A stretch of DNA of 45,794 bases from Symbiodinium natans (Eukaryota > Sar > Dinophyceae > Suessiales > Symbiodiniaceae), in the NCBI GenBank assembly GCA_905221605.1, contig CAJNDS010002067.1, positions 480,501 to 526,294 on the forward strand, in the 5' to 3' direction. Shown one piece after another: positions 1-7,821 of the stretch. How positions within the stretch are numbered: the stretch's first letter is position 1; every line of letters begins with the position of its first letter. Position numbers and translations under genes: made by a program. The notes below the pieces were generated by a model. The model was not told the DNA's origin, ran no database searches, and was given only the letters and a program-made list of their open reading frames with translations.

Positions 1-340
1 TGGAGTTTGTGCTCGTGCTTTTGTTTCTTGTGGTTCTGTGGTTGGGGTTTAGCATTCGCATTCCTCGTGCCTTTTGAAATCAATGATTCGTTTTGTCTTT
101 TATGTTTTTTTGGGCTGCTTTGGGGCTTAGGGTTGTCGCTTTTTTTCTCCTCGCTGACAACTCCAGTTCATGTGCGCCCTTCAAGCCCTCTTTGCTTTTA
201 ATTTCTAGGCCCCAGAGTAGGGCCTTGTTCCCCGTTTTTTAGGGTTTAGCTGTCCTTACAAGCCCCTTTAATTCAAACCAAAGAAACGGCACCCAGTTTC
301 TTCCTAGGTTCCTCTTGGGTCTAGACTTGAACCAAAAAGT
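1..340. other. Window start, no supported gene
   Basis: T-rich sequence followed by a stretch at about 235-330 that resembles the interspersed element seen at 4800, 9295 and 15327 (AACCAAA, ACCC, CCTAGGTT blocks). A 64-codon open frame at 7-201 is T-rich and hydrophobic, and I do not support it as a gene. Confidence 0.5.
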
Positions 341-422
341 AACCCTAAACCCTAAACCCTAAACCCTAAACCCTAAACCCTAAACCCTAAACCCTAAACC
401 CTAAACCCTAAACCCTAAACCC
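341..422. repeat. CCCTAAA array
   Basis: Perfect CCCTAAA heptamers, about 11 copies. The array directly precedes the exon-like island 431-540, so it would be the 3' part of an intron. Confidence 0.97.
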
Positions 423-430
423 TTCCGGAG

Positions 431-540
431 CCCGAAGAGCGTTGGGATCCGGATCTGTCCCGGCGTTCTGAAAATCTTCTGATATCGTTTGGGGTTGGTG
501 CTGCTAAGGGGCATGAGAACTTGGGGTGCTATCATATTGG
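431..540 (+). CDS. Gene A exon-like island
   Basis: After CCGGAG the frame is open through EERWDPDLSRRSENLL and ...ISFGVGAAKGHENLGCYHIG, entering in phase 0 and leaving in phase 2. The donor GTTTTAGGG is the first base run of the following array. Product unknown. Confidence 0.45.
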
Positions 541-616
541 GTTTTAGGGTTTAGGGTTGAGGGTTCAGGGTTTAGGGTTTAGGGTTTAGGGTTTAGGGTT
601 GAGGGTTCAGGGTTTA
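541..616. repeat. TTTAGGG array
   Basis: TTTAGGG heptamers with TTGAGGG and TTCAGGG variants. It begins exactly at the predicted donor of exon 431-540. Confidence 0.95.
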
Positions 617-810
617 TGGCTAAGGAAGACGCGTTTTTTTTCTCCCGAGACTACTCGCTCTTGGTACCCTGGCTGGGAAAAGAGTACCCCCTGTTCGTTT
701 CGAAAATCCCCATATGTCTGCCTTATTGTGGAAACACAAGTCTTGCGTTCCTTAGCAGCAGCCCAGTCAAGCCCCAGGGGCCTGCAGCAGGATCACTATA
801 ACCCGCCTGA
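617..810. other. Putative intron interior with KpnI-like element remnant
   Basis: Unique sequence without a supported exon. GGTACCC and GAGTACCCCC blocks around 663-692 resemble the element family at 1816 and 16778. Confidence 0.35.
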
Positions 811-980
811 GCTCTAAATCCTTAACCCTCCACCCTAGGTACTCAACCCTGGACCCAAAACCCCAAATCCTAAACCATAAGCCCTAAACCCCAAACCCTA
901 AACAGAGAACCCTAAACCCTGAGCCGTAAACAGAGGACCCTCAACCCAAGACTCAATCTTAAACCCTGAACCCAAAGCCC
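811..980. repeat. Degenerate CCCTAAA array
   Basis: CCCTAAA-like words with many substitutions (CCCCAAA, CCCTGAA, CCTTAAC). It precedes the exon-like island at 987. Confidence 0.85.
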
Positions 981-986
981 TTTGAG

Positions 987-1089
987 CCCAGCGCCCTCGA
1001 AATCCTCCGAGGAACCGCTTCTCCACCGTCGCCACTTTCAGAGTACGGACGCTGCCTTAGAGCTGAGAGTTGACCTGGGACTCTATGGG
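987..1089 (+). CDS. Gene A exon-like island
   Basis: Acceptor TTTGAG, open frame with EEPLLHRRHFQSTDAALELR, and donor GTTTAGGG supplied by the next array. It enters in phase 2, matching exon 431-540, and leaves in phase 0. Confidence 0.45.
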
Positions 1090-1124
1090 GTTTAGGGTTT
1101 AGGGTTTAGGGTTTAGGGTTTAGG
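1090..1124. repeat. TTTAGGG array
   Basis: Five perfect heptamers directly after the exon, starting at the predicted GT donor. Confidence 0.95.
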
Positions 1125-1125
1125 G

Positions 1126-1240
1126 GTGAAGTAGGGTTTATATTACTGTGTTTGGTGAGTGTACAGAAGGTTCCCTTTTAATTTTGGTGAGTGTATACAT
1201 TGCGTGTTCTTTTGGGGGTACAAGAAATATGTGCCCTACT
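1126..1240. repeat. Interspersed element, family D copy 1
   Basis: It shares GAAGTAGGGTTTATATTA, GGTGAGTGTA and TTTTGGGGGTACAAGAAATA with the copy at 17598-17708. It lies inside a predicted intron. Confidence 0.7.
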
Positions 1241-1418
1241 GGCCCTACTCCATGTACCAAGGGGGGGGGGCGTTTCAGAGTATGGAGTTTGGGGGTTGAG
1301 GTTTTTGGGGTTGTGTGTTTAGGTAGCCTCAACCAAAGCCCTTCAACCCTTCGACCTCTGGACCCTTAAAGGTATAGCAAAACCTAATCCCTAAACCCTA
1401 CATCATTCTTTCATACAG

Positions 1419-1641
1419 CTACCAACCTTCAACAAACGGCTGCGGTGCGGCAGGCGCAACAAGTCGTGGGCGCAGGCGCAGAAATTCGTAGGCGCAGACA
1501 CGTCGATTCGTTTTCCCATGCTGCAGGCATGCGCCCGGGAGCACAAACACTCGTGGGCACAGGCACAAAGCGGGGCGCCGGCACAGAGAATCGTGGGCTT
1601 AGGCTTCGTGGGCCTAGGCATGCCCCTTCGTGCTTCTTGGG
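1419..1641 (+). CDS. Gene A exon-like island with WAQAQ repeats
   Basis: Acceptor TTTCATACAG; open from 1419 in phase 0 for 74 codons, leaving in phase 1 at GTTTAGGG. Residues include LPTFNKRLRCGRRNKSWAQA and FPMLQACAREHKHSWAQAQ. The DNA is partly a degenerate repeat of GTGGGC(A/G)CAGGC words related to the array at 2105-2236, so the open frame may partly reflect repeat composition. Confidence 0.35.
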
Positions 1642-1698
1642 GTTTAGGGTTTAGGGTTCAGGGTTTAGGGCTTAGGGTGTAGGGTTTAGGGTTTAGGG
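1642..1698. repeat. TTTAGGG array
   Basis: Heptamers with TTCAGGG, CTTAGGG and TGTAGGG variants. Confidence 0.95.
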
Positions 1699-1815
1699 AT
1701 ACACCATAGAGGTCACTACAACGCTTTCTAAGGGGTCTGGACGGGGTCGCTGCGGTGCAGAACTCCTAAGGCTGACCTGAGTGTGATCTGTCACACATGA
1801 GCGCAACTGATATGA

Positions 1816-1922
1816 TGAGGGTTTCCGAAAATCGGGGTACCCTTTTTGGGGTCCTTATCATACGGGAATCCTACTATTTGTGTGTTTATTCTGGGGATCC
1901 CTTGTTTTCGTATACCCCCTCA
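1816..1922. repeat. Interspersed element, family C copy
   Basis: TTTCCGAAAATCGGGGTACC and TTTGGGGTCCTTAT followed by GGGAATCCTACTA. Similar blocks occur at 14978-15050, 16778-16885 and, reversed, 28660-28725. Confidence 0.65.
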
Positions 1923-2104
1923 TGTCGCTCGGGCATTTTGCCTGCGCCTCATCTCGGGGATGCGAATATTTTGTGTGGTTGTTTTTTGTTTATCTAGTTG
2001 TGTTTTTTTGGCAAATTGGCCAACACGCTTTGGTTCCTCGGGATGGTGTTGTTGTGTACAGCGCGAAAAGCTGCTGTGCACAAAGTGGGCAAAGGCACAC
2101 TCCT

Positions 2105-2236
2105 TCGTCGGCATAGGCACGCCGCTCCGTGGGCACAGGCACGCCCTTTCGCGGGTAGGCACGCCCCTTCGTGGGCAAAGGCACGCCCCTTCATGGGCAC
2201 AGGCACGCCCCTTCGCGGGCATAGGCACGCCCCTTG
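2105..2236. repeat. Tandem repeat of about 21-22 bp
   Basis: Six imperfect copies of a unit containing GGCACGCCCCTTCGTGGGCA. All frames are almost open because of its composition. Words of the same type recur at 1445-1630. Confidence 0.9.
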
Positions 2237-2397
2237 GTTGTCGAGGCAGACTGTGGATCGAGGCTTGGATGGAGAGGTTATATGAAAAGCGAACGGGTTG
2301 GGATTGAGTGAGCGTAGAGTGAATATAACCAGCCTTCTTTTTTCTTAACGTTGTTTCGACACTACCACGGCAAGAGACGTCCCGGACTGGAACTGCT

Positions 2398-2480
2398 GAA
2401 CCCGAAACCCGAAACCCTAAACCCGAAACTCCAAACCCAAACCCTAAACCCGAAATAAACCTTCAACTTTGAACCCTAGG
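2398..2480. repeat. Degenerate CCCTAAA/CCCGAAA array
   Basis: CCCGAAA and CCCTAAA words with interruptions. It precedes an island at 2486-2557 that is open in more than one frame (for example VRMNPTRLSGLLPE, or SELWFGCSDEPHK ending in a stop), whose frame I cannot choose. Confidence 0.8.
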
Positions 2481-2667
2481 CCCTAAGCTCAGGGTTCTGA
2501 GCTGTGGTTTGGGTGTTCGGATGAACCCCACAAGGCTCAGTGGTCTGCTGCCTGAGGTAGGGTTTAGGGTTGTGGGTGGAGGGTCCAGGGTCGGGAGTAC
2601 AGGATTTCTGAGCCCCAAATCCTAAACTCATGAAACCCTAAACGCCTAAACGCCTGTGTAAGTCCAG

Positions 2668-2746
2668 AGCTTTCCCAAGAGGTCCAAAGCGTCACGCAGA
2701 AGCATTTCACAGAGATCGCGAAGGCGCCTTCAGCTAAGGTTGCAGG
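2668..2746 (+). CDS. Gene A exon-like island
   Basis: Acceptor AAGTCCAG, open frame LSQEVQSVTQKHFTEIAKAP, donor GTAAAG. Enters in phase 1, leaves in phase 2. Amphipathic; product unknown. Confidence 0.4.
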
Positions 2747-2840
2747 GTAAAGGGCTTAGGGGCCACCTAAAGCGTAAACCCGAAACCAACCTAATCCCTA
2801 AAGCCTCGACAACCCTCAACCCTAGACCTGAAACCCTACA

Positions 2841-2930
2841 CCGTAAATCCCTACACCCTAAACCCTAAACCCTGCATCTAGGGCTTAGGGTTCAGGGCCT
2901 AGGGTTTTTAAGGTTTAGGGTTCAGTAAGA
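2841..2930. repeat. CCCTAAA array turning into TTTAGGG
   Basis: A short head-to-head inversion: CCCTAAA words to about 2875, then TTAGGG words. Able to form a foldback. Confidence 0.85.
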
Positions 2931-3040
2931 AGGAAAACATCTTCTTAATGTTTTTTGATATAAAGGGTGGGTGAGTAGATATTCGATACCAGAGTGGTAA
3001 GCTTGACTAATGAGTGCTTGGACTTGAGATGCTGAACCCT
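2928..3040. repeat. Interspersed segment shared with 11655-11770
   Basis: The two places share CTTGACTA(A/G)TGA(G/A)TGCTTGGA and TTGAGATGCTGAACC, followed in both by a CCCTAAA array. A weaker relative lies at 2328-2405. Confidence 0.7.
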
Positions 3041-3180
3041 AAACCCTAAACCCTAAACCCTAAACCCTAAACCCTAAACCCTAAACCCTAAACCTTAAAC
3101 CCTAAACCCTAAACCCTAAACCCTAAACCCTAAACCCTAAACCCTAAACCCTAAACCCTAACCGCCCCTCCCTAAACCCT
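3034..3180. repeat. CCCTAAA array
   Basis: About 18 heptamers, one CCTTAAA variant. It precedes the exon-like island 3188-3272. Confidence 0.97.
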
Positions 3181-3187
3181 CTTTGAG

Positions 3188-3272
3188 GTGGATATGCAGC
3201 CGGATGGTGGAGCCTTTGGCCTTTGCCTTAGAGGAGTCGCTAGGATCCTGAGGGGTTCGTTCGTTCTTCTGG
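3188..3272 (+). CDS. Gene A exon-like island
   Basis: Acceptor CTTTGAG. The phase-0 frame gives VDMQPDGGAFGLCLRGVARI and leaves in phase 1 at GTTTAGGG. Another frame (SRMVEPLAFALEESLG) would need a GA donor at about 3232 and also leaves in phase 1. Frame undecided. Confidence 0.4.
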
Positions 3273-3400
3273 GTTTAGGGTTTAGGGTTTAGGGTTTAGG
3301 GTTTAGGGTTTAGAGGGGTTAGGGTTGAGGGGTTAGGGTTTGGGGTTTGTGGTTCGGGGTTCCGGGTTCAGGGTTTGGGGTTTGCGGTCTGGGGTCGCTT
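3271..3400. repeat. TTTAGGG array, degenerate to the right
   Basis: Six perfect heptamers, then TTGAGGGG, TTTGGGG and TTCCGGG variants. Confidence 0.92.
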
Positions 3401-3673
3401 GTTGCGTTGCAGTCTATTCTATTCTAGTATGTTTTGTTGCCTTATTCTTACATTCAGCTCTTTGTTGCTCATCTGTTGTTCGTTTCTTGGGCAGGTAAGG
3501 AGGGTGGGGTGGGGGGGATGACGATGTGTGTGTGTGTGTGCGCGCGCAAGCGAGCGCCCTTTTTTGCTTCTTCGGGTTGTCGGGCTTTCAGAATTAAGGG
3601 CTCTAGTGGTTGCAGCTGTGCTTCTGCAGGGAGTGTTGTCGGGGCTTAGGGCTTGGAGGGTCGTTTAGGCGTT

Positions 3674-3774
3674 GCATCCTTATGCTAACAGTCCTTGGTA
3701 GTTAAGGATAATAGTGCCCCCTATAGAATCCCTATTCAGGACTGTAAGGACTGTTAGTAAAAGGGGAACATCCC
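3674..3774. repeat. MITE-like element, family A copy 1
   Basis: Left end CTTATGCTAACAGTCCTT, right end AGGACTGTTAGTA followed by GGGGAACATCCC: an imperfect terminal inverted repeat around a core of TATAGAATCCCTATTC. No coding capacity. Confidence 0.75.
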
Positions 3775-3835
3775 AAGTTTCGGGTGTTTAGGGGACCCTT
3801 CGACCCCCTAAACCCCTGAACCCCCTAAAGCCTCC

Positions 3836-3915
3836 GTCCTAAACCCTAAACCCAAAACCCTAAACCTTAAAACCTAAACCCTAAACCCGAAACCCTGAAC
3901 CCTAAACCCTAAGAC
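3836..3915. repeat. CCCTAAA array, degenerate
   Basis: Heptamers with CCCAAAA, CCTTAAA and CCCGAAA variants. Confidence 0.9.
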
Positions 3916-4029
3916 CTTGAGGGTTTGGGGCTCACCCAAGTGGTAGGTGGGGCCCCGTCCGCCAACCATATGGCCATCCAGACGCCCTGACATGTTTGGA
4001 ATGCAAGCGGGCTAACATTTTTCCAAAGG

Positions 4030-4124
4030 GAAGTTAGCCTTTCATGGGGATTATAGTGGGGCGGGGGGGGTACTATAAGGGTACTATAATCCCTAGCGAT
4101 GGACTGTTAGTATAAGGACGGCCC
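4030..4124. repeat. MITE-like element, family A, rearranged copy
   Basis: Contains GGGGATTATAGT, GGTACTATAA twice and GGACTGTTAGTATAAGG, all words of family A, in a shortened arrangement. Confidence 0.6.
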
Positions 4125-4126
4125 AG

Positions 4127-4218
4127 GAGTGATGCAACATGTGTCGTGCGCACGAAACTCTTCCAAACCTCCAGGACCCCGAGTCGTACTTGTGTGGCCG
4201 CTGCAGGTCTATAGAAGG
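4127..4218 (+). CDS. Gene A exon-like island
   Basis: Acceptor GGCCCAG, open frame VMQHVSCARNSSKPPGPRVV then LVWPLQVYRR, donor GTTTGGG. Enters in phase 1 (matches 3188-3272), leaves in phase 0. Confidence 0.45.
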
Positions 4219-4290
4219 GTTTGGGTTTAGGGTTTAGGGTTTAGGGTTTAGGGTTTAGGGTTTAGGGTTTAGGGTTTAGGGTTTAGGGTT
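4219..4290. repeat. TTTAGGG array
   Basis: Ten heptamers starting at the predicted donor of the exon to the left. Confidence 0.97.
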
Positions 4291-4393
4291 GGTGAGTGAT
4301 TTGGGCCGCGAAGCACCTATGTGGGAACCCAGCTGGGCCACATGCACCTGATGTACACGGACCCTTTGGTTTTGTATGTTGACCATCCTTCAG

Positions 4394-4472
4394 GCATACT
4401 TGCCTCCAGACAGAGCCTGGTACATCCAACACAAGTGGTCTCGCTTCTCCCAGTGCCTTGGGGTCTCAGAAG
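4394..4472 (+). CDS. Gene A exon-like island
   Basis: Acceptor CATCCTTCAG, open frame AYLPPDRAWYIQHKWSRFSQ then CLGVSE, donor GTTAGA. Phase 0 in, phase 1 out. Aromatic-rich and protein-like; not recognised. Confidence 0.5.
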
Positions 4473-4593
4473 GTTAGACTGAGGTTCCAGGCACCCCCTC
4501 TCTTTTTTTGCCACCCCGAGTTTTCAGGACCCCAAGCCCTTAAGCCCGTAGACCCTGGAACCCGAAAAGCCTTAAATCCTAACCCCCCGACAG

Positions 4594-4617
4594 CGGCGGC
4601 CCCTGGTGGAGTGGCAG
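4594..4617 (+). CDS. Gene A candidate micro-exon (24 nt)
   Basis: CCCCGACAG acceptor and a good GTAAGG donor enclose 24 nt. Phase 1 in and out gives AAPGGVA across the junctions. Short, so chance is possible. Confidence 0.35.
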
Positions 4618-4799
4618 GTAAGGCTATGAATGCGGACTTGCGGTACTTTGGTCTGGAATGCAACCCTAAACCCGAAAACCATAAGGATTTTGGCTTGATG
4701 GTTCAATCTGCTTTTTCCCCCCTCCCATCCGACGCAAAGCCACGCGTCTTGTCGGTGGGCCAAGAGACCTGGAACTAGGGCTAGGATGCCCACTAGTGC

Positions 4800-4897
4800 C
4801 TTTATTCCCTTTTTGGGGGCTCTAGGTTCCCCTATAAACCCCTTTAAGCAAAAAAGGGCACCCTTTTAATCCAAGGTTACTGGGCAACCTAGAGGGT
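4800..4897. repeat. Interspersed element, family E copy
   Basis: AAAAAAGGGCACCCTTTTAA flanked by CTAGGTTCCCCT and GGTTACTGGGCAACCTAG. Related blocks occur at 9295-9398 and 15327-15430. Confidence 0.6.
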
Positions 4898-4933
4898 TTC
4901 AGGCTAAGGCCCGAGCCCCCATCATGTTCGCAG

Positions 4934-4958
4934 CTCGCTTCATCAGCCATTCCCCACG
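4934..4958 (+). CDS. Gene A candidate micro-exon (25 nt)
   Basis: TGTTCGCAG acceptor, GTAAGG donor, phase 1 in and phase 2 out, reading RFISHSP. The phases match its neighbours. Confidence 0.38.
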
Positions 4959-4979
4959 GTAAGGTCTTACTGCATTCAG

Positions 4980-5157
4980 GTGGCTGCAGCGCACAGACAC
5001 ACCCAGACCTTTTTTTTTTGAGCATGGCCTACCTCCAGCTTTCTTTACGGAGAGGGTCATAGGCTGTTTGCAACTTGTGTTGGTTGCTAGCCTTTTTTCA
5101 TTTACATATTCTGGTCATTATCGTCGACCTTCTTCTGATTCATGCTCAAGATTTTGA
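4980..5157 (+). CDS. Gene A candidate last exon
   Basis: Acceptor CTGCATTCAG. Open in phase 2 for 58 codons (WLQRTDTPRPFFFEHGLPPA, then FFTERVIGCLQLVLVA) to TGA at 5155. It is the proposed C-terminus of gene A. Confidence 0.4.
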
Positions 5158-5215
5158 TGTGGCAGCCTTGGGGGACGCAAGGCTTCGAGTCCACTTTCAG
5201 CAACCCGTTTTCATC

Positions 5216-5286
5216 ATGGCTCTCCGTGTCCACGTGTCGTTGATGAGCGGCCGAGCTGCTGAAGTTGCGATGGCACCGGATGCTTG
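5216..5286 (+). CDS. RCC1/HERC-like protein (gene B), first exon
   Basis: The ATG at 5216 starts [20 protein letters not shown]. From memory this closely resembles the N-terminal leader (a ubiquitin-like fold) of the large dinoflagellate family of RCC1/HERC-like repeat proteins, normally followed by a 'VDELRRRA..LG' stretch. That stretch is found at 5892, which supports both exons. The frame continues to TG|GTGGAAG, leaving in phase 2. Upstream of the ATG the frame is also open, but only from TTG codons. The TATATG microsatellite lies in the following intron. The function of these proteins is not established; the RCC1 fold often mediates protein or chromatin binding and, in HERC proteins, accompanies a ubiquitin-ligase domain, which is not seen here. 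Confidence 0.65.
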
Positions 5287-5349
5287 GTGGAAGTTGAATG
5301 AACCCAGCAACTCCAATATCCTTGAATCACACACACATTTATATTTATA

Positions 5350-5580
<231 letters not shown>

Positions 5581-5639
5581 AGTGGCCTTTAGGGTTTAGG
5601 CCTTCTTAGTAAGCAGAGGCTTGTGCTGAAGACGGGCCA

Positions 5640-5889
5640 CCGCAACCCCCCAAAACCCTAAATCGTAACCCGAAATCGTAAACCCTAAACGATAAACCCG
5701 AAGCCCTAAACCCTAGACCCGAAACCTTTCACCCCCAGAATCATGAAGCTTGATATACCTGAAGACCCTACTCTCTCCGAAAGCTAGCCCGTATAGAAAC
5801 CCTAAACCCTAAACCCTAAACCCTAAACCCTAAACCCTAAACCCTAAACCCTAAACCCTAAACCCTAAACCCTAAACCCTAAACCCTAG
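5640..5889. repeat. CCCTAAA arrays
   Basis: Degenerate CCCGAAA/CCCTAAA words at 5640-5730, then about 12 perfect heptamers at 5798-5888 ending in CCCTAGAG, which would serve as acceptor for exon 5892-5991. Confidence 0.95.
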
Positions 5890-5891
5890 AG

Positions 5892-5991
5892 GGTCGAAAG
5901 CACCCGAATCCAGGAAGCCTCTGTCGATGAGCTGCGTCGAAGAGCGCTGGAGTTGCTAGGCCCTGCAAGGGCCAAAAGGGCCAAGCTTGTG
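5892..5991 (+). CDS. RCC1/HERC-like protein (gene B), second exon
   Basis: Open in phase 2 (matches the first exon) after CCCTAGAG and reading VESTRIQEASVDELRRRALE then LLGPARAKRAKLV. The VDELRRRALELLG segment is the expected continuation of the ubiquitin-like leader of this family. The island sits between a CCCTAAA array and a TTTAGGG array, and its donor GTTTAGGG is the first unit of the latter. Phase 0 out. The family match is from memory, not a database search. Confidence 0.6.
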
Positions 5992-6058
5992 GTTTAGGGT
6001 TTAGGGTTTGGGTTTGGGGTTTAGGGTTTAGGGTTTAGGGTTTAGGGTTTAGGGATTG
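5992..6058. repeat. TTTAGGG array
   Basis: Nine heptamers with a TTTGGGG variant, beginning at the donor of exon 5892-5991. Confidence 0.95.
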
Positions 6059-6069
6059 GGGGCTCGGGG

Positions 6070-6145
6070 TTGAGTTTAGAATGCGGGCTGCATTTGCGGG
6101 ATCCCGTCAGTAGCACCACGTGACCCATGCAATGCGCATGCTTTG
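6070..6145 (+). CDS. Gene B candidate exon (weak)
   Basis: Open in phase 0 after GAGTTTAG (NAGCICGIPSVAPRDPCNAH) with a good GTAAGA donor. It does not resemble the family consensus, so it may be intronic. Confidence 0.2.
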
Positions 6146-6177
6146 GTGGTAAGACAGCCTCAGCAGAGTCCAGGGGC

Positions 6178-6208
6178 TAGGGTTTAGGGTTTTAGGGTTT
6201 AGGGTTAA
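6178..6208. repeat. TTTAGGG array, short
   Basis: Four units, one with an extra T. Confidence 0.9.
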
Positions 6209-6333
6209 AGCCACATACACAAGAAATCTTACACACCAAGCCCTAAACCGCAAACATACGCTTCTCCAACCTTTGCAGCCCCTCTGCCTCCAAAGCCACC
6301 AATCCTACTTTCTGGGTCCCTGACATCTGGAAG

Positions 6334-6500
6334 TTCGTTTGGGCGTCACGAATGAAGCTTTGCACCTTGAGCCCTCTGGGAGGCACAAGCGGGTTCTACT
6401 CCGTCATTGGCCCTGCAGGCGTTCTCTTGACGGATCGGGCGAGCGTCCTCGAAGCCGGCCTGAAGAGACTTGGGTCGAACCTGTGCGTACTTGGCTTTCT
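6334..6500 (+). CDS. Gene B candidate exon, end of ubiquitin-like leader
   Basis: The frame is open here and contains GVLLTDRASVLEAGLKRLGSN (6418-6480), similar to the 'LLdssGsvLd..tieeaGLknGdsL' segment that follows the leader in this protein family. The exact ends are not clear; a CCTGCAG acceptor precedes 6419 but gives a phase that does not match exon 5892-5991. A second frame (RSLDGSGE) is also reminiscent of the family, so a frameshift or pseudogene is possible. Confidence 0.35.
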
Positions 6501-6599
6501 TCTGGCTGGCTCTTCGGACTCTAGCATTTTTGGTTTTTTTTTGTAGAAATTACAATAAGGAGGCTAAACGTCAAGCTTCTAGGAGGGTTCAGAAGTCAG

Positions 6600-6690
6600 C
6601 CAAGTGTAGGTAGTTCTCTAAAGTACAGTCCCTGTTTGGGTACCTTATATAGTACGGCCCTTAAAACAGGGACCCCAATCTAGGAAACTG
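6600..6690. repeat. MITE-like inverted repeat
   Basis: CAGTCCCTGTTTGGG and, inverted, TTAAAACAGGGACCCC around TACCTTATATAGTAC; distantly like family A. Confidence 0.45.
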
Positions 6691-6727
6691 CCCATATGTA
6701 GGGTTAAAGGGTCTTAGGGTTTAGGGC

Positions 6728-6795
6728 TCTTCAGGAAGGTTCATGGGTACTTGAAAGTAGGGCTATAAGCACCAGAAGTAAGGTCATAGATTACC
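6728..6795. repeat. MITE-like element, family B copy 1
   Basis: GGTTCATGGGTACTTGAAAG and TAGGGCTATAAGCACC, as in the other family B copies. Confidence 0.6.
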
Positions 6796-6954
6796 CTAAA
6801 CACTAAAATTTAAGAGCCTCCGGCTCAAGCCGCCGACCCCGCTGGAGCATAGTTGAGAGGTCTAAACCCGCTCGCATGGTTCGAAGATCATCCCAGCCTG
6901 CTCGGCAGAGTTTTGTGAAACGTTTGCAGGACAAGCTCAAGCCAAAAAGACAGG

Positions 6955-7070
6955 TGGGTGGGGGTGGGGGGGAGGGGGGGGGGGGGGGGGTGTGGGGGTG
7001 GTGGGGGTGGTGGGGGGGGTGGGGGGGGGTAGGGGGGGGGCGGGTGGGGGGGGGGGGGTGGGGGGGGCGC
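6955..7070. repeat. Long G-run
   Basis: More than 100 bases of almost pure G with scattered T, C and A on the plus strand. Strong G-quadruplex potential. The ORF across it is compositional. Confidence 0.95.
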
Positions 7071-7118
7071 CCCTAGTGGGGCGTGGGCTAGGGAGAACCG
7101 GATTGCAGTGCAACACGG

Positions 7119-7322
7119 TTTAGGGTTTAGGGTTTAGGGTTTAGGGTTTAGGGTTTAGGGTTTAGGGTTTAGGTTTAGGGTTTAGGGAACACTAACTTCC
7201 AAACTCATTGGGGGGATGTCCTTAATGTAAGGCTCCGCCGCCGTTTTTTTTCGAGGAGCCAGGCCTGGGTACCCTGGGAGTTAGGGTTTGGGGTTTAGGG
7301 TTTAGGGTTTAGGGTTTAGGGT
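7119..7322. repeat. Two TTTAGGG arrays
   Basis: Arrays at 7119-7188 (ten units) and 7283-7322 (five units), separated by about 95 bp of unique sequence. Confidence 0.95.
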
Positions 7323-7821
7323 ACTTGTCAAAGCCTCTACGCTTCAGGCTCCTAGGAGCCTTGGGGGAAGATTTTTTCCATCTGCACCAGCTGAAGCCTA
7401 AACCATGTCAGTCAGTGATGCCTCTAGTGGGCTCGTGTTTACTGGGGTGTAGTTTCTGCAGGTATCCCGGTGACAGGGAGCCCCTGCACATCCGGAATTT
7501 CCAGGGGCCTGCAAGGGTTTAGGGTGATGGGTTTGAGCCTTCATGTTGAGGCGACCATACTGCGAAACGCTTAAACCCCTTGGTGGGTGAGGAGGCAAGA
7601 TCCCTGAGGTGCTTCAACAATTTTCCACGGATTGCAGAAATGACTGCAACAAAAACACGGATTATTGTATTGTTTTTCCAGCGTTGTTGCATTGTTTTTC
7701 CTGCGTTGTTGCATCTTTTAACAAACTTACACGGGCCTCCTGGTTTGGGATTTGCAACCCCCCCACCGCCCCAGTACCATCCAGAAGCATGCTCTGGAGA
7801 ATTCGAGGCAAGGCTTTTTAA
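7323..7821. other. Putative intron sequence without supported exon
   Basis: Contains a direct repeat TTGTTTTTCC(A/T)GCGTTGTTGCAT at about 7669-7712. No frame looks convincingly coding. Confidence 0.35.

Larger units (their letters stand above)
431..5157 (+). other. Gene A: putative multi-exon gene model
   Basis: About ten exon-like islands on the plus strand, separated by telomere-like arrays. Several successive islands have matching phases: 431-540 into 987-1089 into 1419-1641, and 3188-3272 into 4127-4218 into 4394-4472 into 4594-4617 into 4934-4958 into 4980-5157. The last ends in a stop codon. I do not recognise the product. The 5' end is not seen and may lie left of the window. Exons between 1642 and 3187 are uncertain. 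The stop lies only about 58 bp upstream of the ATG of gene B, which fits the close head-to-tail gene order known for dinoflagellates. This is a model built by eye; RNA reads would be decisive. Confidence 0.4.

Noticed and set aside
2105-2236. CRISPR array
   Set aside because: Contiguous 21-22 bp tandem repeat with no spacers.
6829-6840. GGCTCAAG as a relict spliced-leader sequence
   Set aside because: Only the last eight bases of the dinoflagellate spliced leader match; the preceding bases differ, so chance is likely.
6876-7076. Gly/Trp-rich ORF
   Set aside because: It is the translation of the long G-run after about 25 unique codons.
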